DNA of 29,764 nt from an uncultured Prevotella sp. (GTDB lineage: Bacteria; Bacteroidota; Bacteroidia; Bacteroidales; Bacteroidaceae), in assembly GCA_937906495.1 (NCBI GenBank), contig CALCVT010000118.1, positions 1-29,764 on the forward strand, read 5' to 3'. Below are positions 1 to 6,239 of the stretch, piece by piece. Position numbers and translations under genes: made by a program. Below the pieces are notes generated by a model. It saw nothing but the letters and a program-made list of their open reading frames with translations. It was not told the origin of the DNA and searched no databases. Numbering within the stretch: the stretch's first letter is position 1; each line of letters begins with the position of its first letter.

Positions 1-70
1 AAAGTTCTGAACAATGAAGATTTAATGAAATATGGGGTAGATGGGATGGATACAAACAAAGGAACCCAAA

Positions 71-101
71 AGGGCTGACACTCGTAAGAGATGTCAGCCC
101 T
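71..101. terminator. Intrinsic terminator, probably bidirectional
   Basis: A perfect 10-bp stem (71-80 with 92-101) encloses a smaller CTC/GAG stem with a GTAA loop. On the plus side it is followed by AGTTTTATAA, and on the minus side by TTTTGGG. It lies about 95 bp past the last gene of the minus-strand operon (stop at 195) and could also end a plus-strand transcript entering from before the window. Confidence 0.75.
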
Positions 102-194
102 AGTTTTATAATGGTTCAAAAAGTTTTACCGGACAATAATAAAAAGTTTTATCAGGCAGCGATAGATTGTAATATGAAACTCATTGCTGTAGCT

Positions 195-410
195 TTACTT
201 TTTGTGGCGGTTGGCGCGGCGTTGGCGAATCTCGGCTTTCTTTTTAGCTGCGCCCGAGCCATGAAGTCCAGTAATGTAGGTTTTCTTTTTTGCCTTGGTT
301 TTCACCTTAGTTTCAGTTGGTGCTTTTTTTAGTTTAGCTCCTTTGAAGGTGATACCCGCAGTCATGGCCTGGTGAATTTCGTCGACAGAGGCTTTACGAT
401 TTTCTGCCAT
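195..410 (-). CDS. Small very basic hypothetical protein (71 aa)
   Basis: I do not recognise a family. The N-terminal 30 residues look like a short folded or helical segment (MAENRKASVDEIHQAM). The remainder is dominated by Lys, Arg and Ala, ending in KKKAEIRQRRANRHKK. No signal peptide, membrane segment or cysteine is visible. The composition suggests nucleic-acid binding (a histone H1-like tail, or a ribosome- or RNA-associated peptide), but that is inference. The ATG follows the stop of the AICAR transformylase gene by 15 bp, so the two are almost certainly cotranscribed. It is the last gene before the terminator at 71-101. The plus-strand reading over the same bases looks like a shadow. 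Confidence 0.7.
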   Translation of the reverse strand: MAENRKASVDEIHQAMTAGITFKGAKLKKAPTETKVKTKAKKKTYITGLHGSGAAKKKAEIRQRRANRHKK

Positions 411-425
411 ATTAGAGAGTTAGAA

Positions 426-1607
426 TTAGTGATGGAAAAGGCGGATGCCGGTAAAGGCCATAGCCATGTTGTATTTATCGCAGGTTTCAATAACATGGTC
501 ATCACGCACGCTGCCTCCAGCCTGGGCTACGTACTGCACACCGCTTTTGTGAGCGCGCTCGATATTGTCACCAAATGGGAAGAAGGCATCCGATCCCAAG
601 GCTACTTCAGTATTTTGTGCAATCCAAGCTTTCTTTTCTTCACGATTCAGTACCTCAGGCTTTTCGGTAAAGAATTGCTGCCATACGCCATCAGCAAGTA
701 CGTCTTCGTAGTCGTCTGATATGTAAATGTCAATGGTGTTGTCGCGGTCTGCACGTCTGATTTTTTCTACCCATGGCAGGTTCATGACTTTGGGGTGTTG
801 GCGAAGCCACCAGATGTCTGCCTTATTTCCTGCTAGTCTAGTGCAGTGGATACGGCTTTGCTGACCAGCACCGATGCCAATGGCTTGTCCATCCTTTACG
901 TAGCAAACTGAATTAGACTGAGTGTATTTCAGTGTAATGAGAGCAATTTTAAGATCGCGCTTGGCAGCCTCACTGAATGTTTTATTCTGTGTGGGAATAT
1001 TGTCAAAGAGGTGATCGCTATTCAAATCAATCTCGTTTCGTCCCTGTTCAAAAGTTATACCATACACCTGCTTGCTCTCGATAGGAGCGGGGCGATAGTT
1101 GGTATCCATTTTGAGAATGACATAGGTACCTTTACGTTTGGCACGAAGAATTTCGAGCGCTTCGTCTGTATAGTCTGGTGCAATAATGCCGTCGCTTACT
1201 TCGCGCTTGATAAGTAGGGCTGTGGCCTTGTCGCAAGTGTCAGAAAGAGCTATGAAGTCACCATACGACGACATGCGGTCAGCTCCTCGGGCACGAGCAT
1301 AGGCTGTAGCAATGGGTGAGAGAGGTTCCTCGATATCGTCAACAAAATAGATTTTTCGCAACGTTTCGCTCATGGGTGTACCAACAGCGGCACCAGCAGG
1401 TGATACGTGTTTGAACGAGGCTGCTGCGGGTATACCTGTAGCAGCGCGTAGTTCGCGTACAAGCTGCCAGCCATTGAGTGCATCGAGAAAATTGATGTAG
1501 CCGGGACGGCCTCCCAGTACTTCGATTGGCAGTTCACCTTCGTTCATGTAAATGCGCGAAGGCTTTTGGTTGGGATTACAACCATACTTGAGTGCAAGTT
1601 CATTCAT
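426..1607 (-). CDS. purH: AICAR transformylase, stand-alone PurH C-terminal domain
   Basis: Phosphoribosylaminoimidazolecarboxamide formyltransferase: transfers the formyl group of 10-formyl-THF to AICAR, the penultimate step of IMP synthesis. At 393 aa it matches only the transformylase part of bifunctional PurH (about 510-590 aa); the N-terminal MGS-like IMP cyclohydrolase domain is absent. The catalytic Lys-His pair is present as K66-H67 in FKHVSPAGAAVG. The C-terminus has the family ending (DNIERAHKSGVQYVAQAGGS, then a terminal FTGIRLFHH). The N-terminus LALKYGCNPNQKPSRIY is a natural family start, so the protein is not truncated by mutation. Short transformylase-only PurH proteins are known in Bacteroidales; a full-length PurH may exist elsewhere. 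It follows the PqqD-like gene by 33 bp. Confidence 0.9.
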   Translation of the reverse strand: MNELALKYGCNPNQKPSRIYMNEGELPIEVLGGRPGYINFLDALNGWQLVRELRAATGIPAAASFKHVSPAGAAVGTPMSETLRKIYFVDDIEEPLSPIATAYARARGADRMSSYGDFIALSDTCDKATALLIKREVSDGIIAPDYTDEALEILRAKRKGTYVILKMDTNYRPAPIESKQVYGITFEQGRNEIDLNSDHLFDNIPTQNKTFSEAAKRDLKIALITLKYTQSNSVCYVKDGQAIGIGAGQQSRIHCTRLAGNKADIWWLRQHPKVMNLPWVEKIRRADRDNTIDIYISDDYEDVLADGVWQQFFTEKPEVLNREEKKAWIAQNTEVALGSDAFFPFGDNIERAHKSGVQYVAQAGGSVRDDHVIETCDKYNMAMAFTGIRLFHH

Positions 1608-1640
1608 TGTATTGCTTATTGAGTGTTAAAGACATGAGAG

Positions 1641-1907
1641 TTAACCGATAATACCCTTTGACTTGAGCGAAGTCAAAAAAATTCGTACATCGTAGAGCGC
1701 TGTTTGGTAATCGGTGTTGTATACCTTACAAAGTTGTTCCGTTAATTGGGCTTCTGAAAAATCGGTTTGCTGCATAAAATCCCACAGGAAACAAGCAACC
1801 TCATTAAGAACGGGAAGTTCACTAAAGTCAGTAGCGTGGCTTCCGGTGTAAAGAATAACCTGTTCGCCACAAATGTTACGTAGAGTAAAACCTGGGTTGA
1901 TATGCAT
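1641..1907 (-). CDS. PqqD-like peptide-binding chaperone (RRE fold)
   Basis: This 88-aa protein has the PqqD pattern: an N-terminal beta hairpin (INPGFTLRNICGEQVILY), a LNEVACFLWDFMQ helix where PqqD proteins carry the conserved LN..a..iW segment, then a helical half ending in DVRIFLTSLKSKGII, matching the usual D...fl..L...g.l ending. In RiPP biosynthesis PqqD-type domains bind the leader peptide of a precursor and present it to modifying enzymes. It lies 52 bp after an HprK-like kinase gene, a pairing found in Bacteroidetes and in lasso-peptide kinase clusters. No radical SAM enzyme, cyclase or obvious precursor is nearby, so its substrate is unknown. Confidence 0.75.
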   Translation of the reverse strand: MHINPGFTLRNICGEQVILYTGSHATDFSELPVLNEVACFLWDFMQQTDFSEAQLTEQLCKVYNTDYQTALYDVRIFLTSLKSKGIIG

Positions 1908-1959
1908 GGCAGTAATAAAAGGAAAAACAACAGCTAATTGTGTTGAATATGTATTATGT

Positions 1960-2889
1960 CTAAGGAATATTGGATTGTTGAGATGTAAAAACTGCTTGTC
2001 GGCAACATTTTACTGCTGTTTTATTGGGAAGGCAGTGTAACTTAAAATGTGATGTACGAGTTGCCAGTACTTCAAGAGTTTGCTCACAGACAGAAGAGGT
2101 TGCGGGATAGTCTGATAGACGAGCACAAACTGATAGTAGCGAAGCAAAAGCTTGAATGGGAGTGAGACGGCTAATAGCATTGGTAGGAGCTTGCTTAAGC
2201 CGGACAAAGGCTTGAAGTTTACAAGAGGTGTTGCTCGTGCAAGGAACTGCTGCATTCCATGGCGTTGAATAAACTTGAATTGTTTGATCTGCCATAATTC
2301 GCAAAGCAGTACAGTCGTCAGTAAGTAACTTACTTCCGGGCACATGCTTGAGCCAAAGTTGTGCATGGGTACTTTTTCCCGTACCGCTTTTTCCTAATAG
2401 TAGACAGCAGCGATTGTCTAAATATATACCCGCTGCATGAAGTAGGAGTAGTTTGTGGCTGAGTCCGGAAAATGTAAAGCACATCATCATTGCAAGATTG
2501 AGTACTTGGCTTGTGGTTTGATGATTGTGGCGAAACGTTATGTGGTAATGACTAAAGGCTTGAGTAGCTTGTATGTGAGCTAAGCATTCTGTTTGAGTTC
2601 CGGTTAAACTGATGTCAAAATACTGTAGATTTTTGCAGATATGAATGCTATAGCCTAAATACTCAATTAAATCCTCATATTTATTTACGTTGTTTGGGGG
2701 CTCAAGGTCATCTACTGCATGTAATGATGCCTTGAAGAGCTGAGGATATTGTTGGCTTGCTGTAAAAGGCGCATAATTTGGACATATCTCCAAGAGTCTT
2801 TGAACTTCAATGCCTTTAAGTAGGATAGAGAAGGCTGCAATTTCGAGATGTACCACTGGAGTGTGCTCGGTGCTCTCAGCATTTACCAT
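1960..2889 (-). CDS. HprK-like kinase (HPr kinase/PEPCK fold)
   Basis: 309 aa. The C-terminal half carries the P-loop GKSGTGKST at 166-174, preceded by the family segment LLLLHAAGIYLDN and followed by LLTDD (Asp191-Asp192, matching the acidic pair of HprK-type kinases) and STPWNAA near 208. The N-terminal 150 residues are the poorly conserved region typical of Bacteroidetes homologs. Relatives phosphorylate serine of HPr or, in some lasso-peptide clusters, a peptide. The neighbouring PqqD-like protein favours a peptide substrate, but this is inference. It starts 5 bp after the stop of the secreted-protein gene, so the two are translationally close. The C-terminal about 70 residues are Cys- and Thr-rich and not recognisable. 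Confidence 0.8.
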   Translation of the reverse strand: MVNAESTEHTPVVHLEIAAFSILLKGIEVQRLLEICPNYAPFTASQQYPQLFKASLHAVDDLEPPNNVNKYEDLIEYLGYSIHICKNLQYFDISLTGTQTECLAHIQATQAFSHYHITFRHNHQTTSQVLNLAMMMCFTFSGLSHKLLLLHAAGIYLDNRCCLLLGKSGTGKSTHAQLWLKHVPGSKLLTDDCTALRIMADQTIQVYSTPWNAAVPCTSNTSCKLQAFVRLKQAPTNAISRLTPIQAFASLLSVCARLSDYPATSSVCEQTLEVLATRTSHFKLHCLPNKTAVKCCRQAVFTSQQSNIP

Positions 2890-2894
2890 GATTG

Positions 2895-3311
2895 TTACTC
2901 AGATTCAGCTTCAAGTGGGCTTTTGAAACTGAAGGCATTAATAGGCACTTCAGTAAGTTTAGTCTGCTTATCCTTTTGGTAGCGGCGGCGCAACTTAATG
3001 AGTTGTTTATCGAGACGTTTCTTGTTTTTATCGTAGAAGATAGCACACGTATGGTGTGTAGGGTAGGTAGCGTCAAGATATTGCTTGAATTGGTTTGTGT
3101 ATTCTGCGCGGTGGTCCAAAAATTTACTTTTGGTATTGATTTTTCCGTCAGTCAGCGGTAAAATGGCTGTGAGATATACGGTTGAATCGTTAAAACTGCT
3201 TCCAAATGCAATGGCATAGATTGTTTTGTCGTGATTGTTCTTAGCATTCAAGTTGATACATACCGTAAAAGTAGTAATCAACACGAGCAAAAGGCGTGAT
3301 AGTAACTTCAT
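2895..3311 (-). CDS. Small secreted hypothetical protein (138 aa)
   Basis: I place the start at the ATG at 3311. It gives a clean signal peptide (MKLLSRLLLVLITTFTVCIN, cleavage probably near LNA-KN), and an in-frame ATG 10 codons upstream lies inside the -7 promoter element. The mature part starts with KTIYAIAFGSSFNDSTVYLT, a strand-rich segment, followed by a Lys-rich helical segment (KNKKRLDKQLIKLRRRYQKD). It resembles small conserved exported proteins of Bacteroidales of unknown function. It is the first gene of the operon, 5 bp ahead of the HprK-like kinase. No lipobox is visible, so it is probably periplasmic or secreted. Confidence 0.75.
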   Translation of the reverse strand: MKLLSRLLLVLITTFTVCINLNAKNNHDKTIYAIAFGSSFNDSTVYLTAILPLTDGKINTKSKFLDHRAEYTNQFKQYLDATYPTHHTCAIFYDKNKKRLDKQLIKLRRRYQKDKQTKLTEVPINAFSFKSPLEAESE

Positions 3312-3338
3312 TTTGGATGGTGGTGTTGGTTTCAACTG

Positions 3339-3346
3339 CAAAGATA
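3339..3346 (-). promoter_or_regulatory. -7 promoter element of the secreted protein/kinase/PqqD/purH operon
   Basis: On the minus strand TATCTTTG fits the Bacteroidetes -7 consensus TAnnTTTG. A CTTTA sits about 20 bp upstream as a weak -33. Transcription would start near 3333, leaving a leader of about 20 nt before the ATG at 3311. Confidence 0.6.
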
Positions 3347-3690
3347 GTGCAAGTAGACCGATAAGTAAAGGATTTTAGACTTTTTCGTTCGACGAAGGGG
3401 CTGAATCTTGTTGCTAAGTTCTATATATGATGGCAAATTGATGTATGCGGCTGATAGATGGTGTTTAAAATTAGTATTTTCTAAGATGTGCCAATATGCT
3501 CTTGGGGACTGCAGCAATTGGTCAGATGTTACTTTTAGCCGCTTAGTACAGCAAGGCTATATAGATGTTAGAAGATTGATTATTAGGTTGTTCCATATTC
3601 GCATTTTTAGGAGTGTGACTCATAGATTATTATGAATAAAAGGAACAAGTTGCAAATTTTGCGATGCATTGAGCTGTTAATATTAAAAAA
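3347..3690. other. Gene-free spacer between divergent or unrelated units
   Basis: No gene is supported here. Open stretches exist on both strands (for example plus 3408-3635, 75 codons), but they have no promoter match, no recognisable family and an atypical composition. A small TTCGT/ACGAA hairpin at 3384-3396 is the only visible structure. Confidence 0.5.
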
Positions 3691-3718
3691 GTGGATACTC
3701 CCTTTCGGAAATATCCAC
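3684..3718 (-). terminator. Intrinsic terminator of rpmE2
   Basis: The stem GTGGATA/TATCCAC (3691-3697 with 3712-3718) is followed on the minus strand by TTTTTTAATA. It lies 63 bp beyond the rpmE2 stop codon. Confidence 0.8.
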
Positions 3719-3781
3719 ATAAACACTGGGTGTTACCTTACCCTTTGATAAGAATATCAGTCAGAGCAGTGCAAGTTGGTA

Positions 3782-4033
3782 TTACTTGCGGCTCTTACCG
3801 TAGCGGTTCATGAACTTATCAACACGACCTGCTGTATCTACGAGCTTAGACTTGCCAGTGTAGAAGGGATGAGACGTGCTAGAGATTTCAAGTTTAACGA
3901 CAGGGTATGTTTCGCCTTCAAACTCAACGGTGTCAGTGGTTTTGCAGGTTGAGCGAGAGAGGAACATGTCGCCATTACTCATGTCCTTGAATACAACGGG
4001 ACGATAATTCTCAGGGTGAATACCTTTTTTCAT
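3782..4033 (-). CDS. rpmE2: 50S ribosomal protein L31, type B
   Basis: 83 aa, normal for type B L31. It begins MKKGIHPENYRPVVFKDMSN and contains the family segment SSTSHPFYTGKSKLVDTAGR followed by VDKFMNRYG. The single cysteine (RSTCKTT) and the absence of CxxC pairs show the zinc-independent form, which can replace zinc-binding L31 on the 50S subunit when zinc is scarce. It has its own promoter (4104-4134) and terminator (3684-3718), so it is a monocistronic unit. Because only this form is visible here, I cannot say whether it is the sole L31 or the zinc-responsive one. Confidence 0.95.
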   Translation of the reverse strand: MKKGIHPENYRPVVFKDMSNGDMFLSRSTCKTTDTVEFEGETYPVVKLEISSTSHPFYTGKSKLVDTAGRVDKFMNRYGKSRK

Positions 4034-4103
4034 TTTGCTATAGCTTTGTTATGGGTTATCAAATTGTTTGGTAACAACTTTGTGTAATGGTCTAAATCGG
4101 TTG

Positions 4104-4134
4104 CAAAAATACAAAGTTTTTCTGTACCGCACAA
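4104..4134 (-). promoter_or_regulatory. Promoter of rpmE2
   Basis: On the minus strand: TTG (4132-4134), 20 bp, then TATTTTTG (4104-4111), matching the Bacteroidetes -33/-7 pattern. The predicted start near 4097 leaves a leader of about 64 nt before the ATG at 4033, room for an autoregulatory structure, though none is obvious. Confidence 0.8.
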
Positions 4135-4421
4135 GTCTTTTGATAGTTTTCTGCATTTTCGGTCATGCTATGTTAGATGTATGTTACTTGCAAGTGCAAA
4201 TGCGTGTCTATTGTTTCCATAATAATTAGTTACTAATGAATTACCAGCCATTGATAACGTAGTATTATGCATCGTTTTTATAGGGCTTTTAATTATAAGT
4301 AGTCATACCTATAATTTATAGTCAGAATATTCGTATTTGCCGCATTTGGAAGCAGTAAGTAGCATTCCAATCCGTTCACTGCTAAATATCCGATACAAAT
4401 CATTTTTTGCTATGCTTGATG
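4135..4421. other. AT-rich intergenic region, no gene seen
   Basis: No open frame of note, no tRNA-like fold and no strong hairpin. The region lies between the rpmE2 promoter and the promoter of the short unit at 4422 and is AT-rich. Confidence 0.5.
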
Positions 4422-4452
4422 TTGCAAAATAGAATATAAAGAACTATCTTTG
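4422..4452 (+). promoter_or_regulatory. Promoter of a short transcription unit
   Basis: TTG (4422-4424), 20 bp, TATCTTTG (4445-4452): a very good Bacteroidetes promoter. Transcription should start near 4459 and end at the terminator at 4714-4748, giving an RNA of about 290 nt. Confidence 0.8.
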
Positions 4453-4529
4453 CAATGTAATAAGAGATTATAAACAAGAAATGTTTAATCGTTGCCCGAA
4501 ACGCGGGCAGCACAAAAGACGAAAAGAAC

Positions 4530-4667
4530 ATGGACAAAAACAAAGTTATTGTGATGCTTCAGTACCGCATCAAGCGTTATCAGTCAATGGGAAATGGCGC
4601 GATGTGCCAGCACCTCCTCAGCGAACTGAATCGGATTCAGCATGGTAAAGTTTCTTCTGCAAATTAG
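4530..4667 (+). CDS. Small protein of 45 aa (unknown)
   Basis: ATG at 4530, stop TAG at 4665-4667. The product begins MDKNKVIVMLQYRIKRYQSM, continues GNGAMCQHLLSELNRIQHG and ends KVSSAN. It is amphipathic and basic, with two plausible helices separated by a Gly-rich turn and one cysteine. It lies alone between a strong promoter and a perfect terminator, which argues that it is expressed. The competing frame from the ATG at 4481 (56 codons) has a poor, Arg/Gln/Pro-rich composition, so I prefer 4530. The leader contains a TGCCCG/CGGGCA hairpin (4493-4509). I do not recognise a family; a non-coding RNA is the alternative. Confidence 0.5.
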   Translation: MDKNKVIVMLQYRIKRYQSMGNGAMCQHLLSELNRIQHGKVSSAN

Positions 4668-4713
4668 TTCGGCAGATTGCTAACAAGTTCATAAATTTCC
4701 TTAGTGTAAAAGG

Positions 4714-4748
4714 AAAAAGCTGCTAACCAATAAGGTTAGCAGCTTTTT
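4714..4748. terminator. Perfect bidirectional intrinsic terminator
   Basis: 15-bp perfect stem (4714-4728 with 4734-4748) with an AATAA loop. The A5 and T5 ends give U-tracts in both directions. It ends the 4459 transcript and would also stop readthrough from the minus strand. Confidence 0.9.
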
Positions 4749-4751
4749 TAT

Positions 4752-4964
4752 GTCAGTAAGTTTCCAGCTCTTATGCGCGTTTTTATTCATACATTTTATG
4801 AGCACTACGAAGAGATACTTAACTTCTACAACAACCGTTCAACTAATGCAATGGCCGAGTCTTTCAATGCTAAAATTAAACTTTTCCGTGCTAATCTTAG
4901 GGGTGTTGTAGACAAGAAGTATTTTCTTTTTCGCATTGCTAATCTATATGCTAATCCCCACTAA
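4752..4964 (+). pseudogene. Transposase C-terminal remnant (ISAon1-like)
   Basis: The frame is open from about 4740 and the first ATG is at 4773. The peptide has the hallmark C-terminal end of an IS transposase common in Bacteroidetes: ILNFYNNRSTNAMAESFNAK, then IKLFRANLRGVVDKKYFLFR and IANLYANPH. The conserved glutamate in AMAESFNAK would be the last of the DDE triad. The rest of the catalytic domain (both aspartates) is absent, so this is about one fifth of a transposase. Homology begins just after the terminator at 4714-4748, suggesting a deletion or partial insertion joined the remnant to it. No intact terminal inverted repeats can be paired. It is not functional. Confidence 0.8.
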
Positions 4965-5019
4965 AAATCTACTGACCCAGAATTACCAGTTAAACATGTT
5001 TACCGAACAGCACAAATAG

Positions 5020-5065
5020 TATAGAATAAAATAAAACCGCCACATCTTATAAAGATGCAGCGGTT
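5020..5065 (-). terminator. Intrinsic terminator of the rplM-rpsI-rpsB-tsf operon
   Basis: The stem pairs AACCGC (5035-5040) with GCGGTT (5060-5065); a 2x2 CA/CA internal loop leads to an inner CATCTT/AAGATG stem. On the minus strand it is followed by TTATTTTATTC. It begins 35 bp after the tsf stop. Confidence 0.8.
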
Positions 5066-5099
5066 ATGTGTAGATACTAGATTATCTGAATATCTTGAA

Positions 5100-6089
5100 T
5101 TATTCAGCGCGGAGCGTAAAGCGCTTGAAGTCGATAACAGTGAGTTCTTTGTCAGTAGACTTAAGATACTCAGTTACCGTCATTTTGCTATCCTGGATGT
5201 ATTCTTGATTCAAGAGGCAAGATTCCTTGTAGAACTTGTTCATACGTCCGTTAGCAATGTTCTGAATCATCTGCTCAGGCATATTAGCAGCTTTTTGTTC
5301 AGCAGCTGTACGCTTGATTTCGCGAATTTGGTCAGCCTGTTCAGCAGTGATGATACCCTTCATGATACCCTCTTCGATGTGCTCTTCGCTTTCAGCAGTA
5401 TAGAGATTGAAACTAGCCTTCTTGATGGCAGCTTCAACAGCCTTATTAATCTGCTCTTCCTTGGTCTTTTCGATAGCAACTTTAAGCTCTTCAGCTTTTA
5501 CGCTTTCGGGAACACTTTCTTCATTAAGAGCAACGGGGTTCATTGCAGCAACCTGCATAGCTACATTGTGAGCTTGCTCTTCAGCGGGCTTGTTAGTCTG
5601 AACCATGGTGCAGAGCATGTGACGACCCATGTGGTCATAAACTGAAACGTTCTCACCTTCAATAAAACTGTAGCCATCGAGCTCCATCTTTTCACCGGTG
5701 ATACCGCTACGGTCGGTCACAGCTTCGGCAACAGTGTGTCCACCCATAGGCAGAGCCTTTACTTCGTCAAGACTCTTGCACTTGTTTGCAACAGCTGCGT
5801 CGAGGATATCCTGTGCCAACTTGATGAAGTCTGCGTTTTTAGCAACGAAGTCGGTTTCGCACTTGAGGGCAATGATAGCAGCAAAGCCGTTTTCCTGCTT
5901 TACGAGTACAGCACCTTCAGCTGCTTCGCGGTCAGAACGCTTGGCTGCGACAGCCTGACCCTTTTTACGGATAATTTCGATGGCCTCTTCGAGGTTACCA
6001 TTCGATTCTGCGAGTGCCTTTTTGCAGTCGCCCAAGCCAGCACCGGTCATGGTACGAAGCTTCTTGATATCTTCTAATCCTACTCCCAT
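5100..6089 (-). CDS. tsf: Elongation factor Ts
   Basis: 329 aa, the usual size for Bacteroidales EF-Ts. It is the guanine-nucleotide exchange factor that recharges EF-Tu in the cytoplasm. It begins MGVGLEDIKKLRTMTGAGLG followed by DCKKALAESNGN (the UBA-like N-terminal domain) and has the signature LKCETDFVAKN near 73-83, the TDFV loop that contacts EF-Tu. A coiled segment EELKVAIEKTKEEQINKAVE lies near 200. It is the last gene of the operon, 150 bp after rpsB; that gap holds a long inverted repeat (6129-6227). Confidence 0.97.
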   Translation of the reverse strand: MGVGLEDIKKLRTMTGAGLGDCKKALAESNGNLEEAIEIIRKKGQAVAAKRSDREAAEGAVLVKQENGFAAIIALKCETDFVAKNADFIKLAQDILDAAVANKCKSLDEVKALPMGGHTVAEAVTDRSGITGEKMELDGYSFIEGENVSVYDHMGRHMLCTMVQTNKPAEEQAHNVAMQVAAMNPVALNEESVPESVKAEELKVAIEKTKEEQINKAVEAAIKKASFNLYTAESEEHIEEGIMKGIITAEQADQIREIKRTAAEQKAANMPEQMIQNIANGRMNKFYKESCLLNQEYIQDSKMTVTEYLKSTDKELTVIDFKRFTLRAE

Positions 6090-6128
6090 GTTGGAAATAT
6101 TTAAGGAATTAAACGGTTTATAAAAGTA

Positions 6129-6227
6129 AAAGTTCTTAGTTTCAGGCCAGCGGGTTTAAAAGTTACCTTTCGTCAATGATTGGCAAAACTAACCTTATAG
6201 CCTATCAGCCTCAAAACTAAGAACTTT
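6129..6227 (-). promoter_or_regulatory. Long inverted repeat between rpsB and tsf
   Basis: A 14-bp perfect arm (6129-6142) pairs with 6214-6227. After a small internal loop an AGGC/GCCT pairing (6144-6147 with 6208-6211) continues the stem, closing a loop of about 60 nt. On the minus strand it is followed by TACTTTTATAAACC, a weak U-rich tract. It could be an attenuator or a processing/stability element that sets the rpsB:tsf ratio. It is not a simple strong terminator, because the loop is long and the tail weak. Confidence 0.6.
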
Positions 6228-6239
6228 AGAAAACATTAG

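Noticed and set aside
1..78. Open frame ending in TGA that could be the C-terminus of a plus-strand gene entering the window
   Set aside because: Only 25 codons, no recognisable family, and the stop lies inside the terminator stem, which would hinder termination. It cannot be supported without upstream sequence.
3408..3635. 75-codon plus-strand frame between the secreted-protein operon and rpmE2
   Set aside because: No promoter match, no family resemblance, unusual composition.
4481..4649. Alternative frame (start ATG 4481) in the short transcription unit
   Set aside because: The translation is Arg/Gln/Pro-rich and unlike a protein; the frame from 4530 is better.
5055..5645. 196-codon plus-strand frame opposite tsf
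   Set aside because: It lies antisense to a clear EF-Ts gene, is Phe/Leu/Ser-rich as expected from the reverse of a charged gene, and has no promoter.
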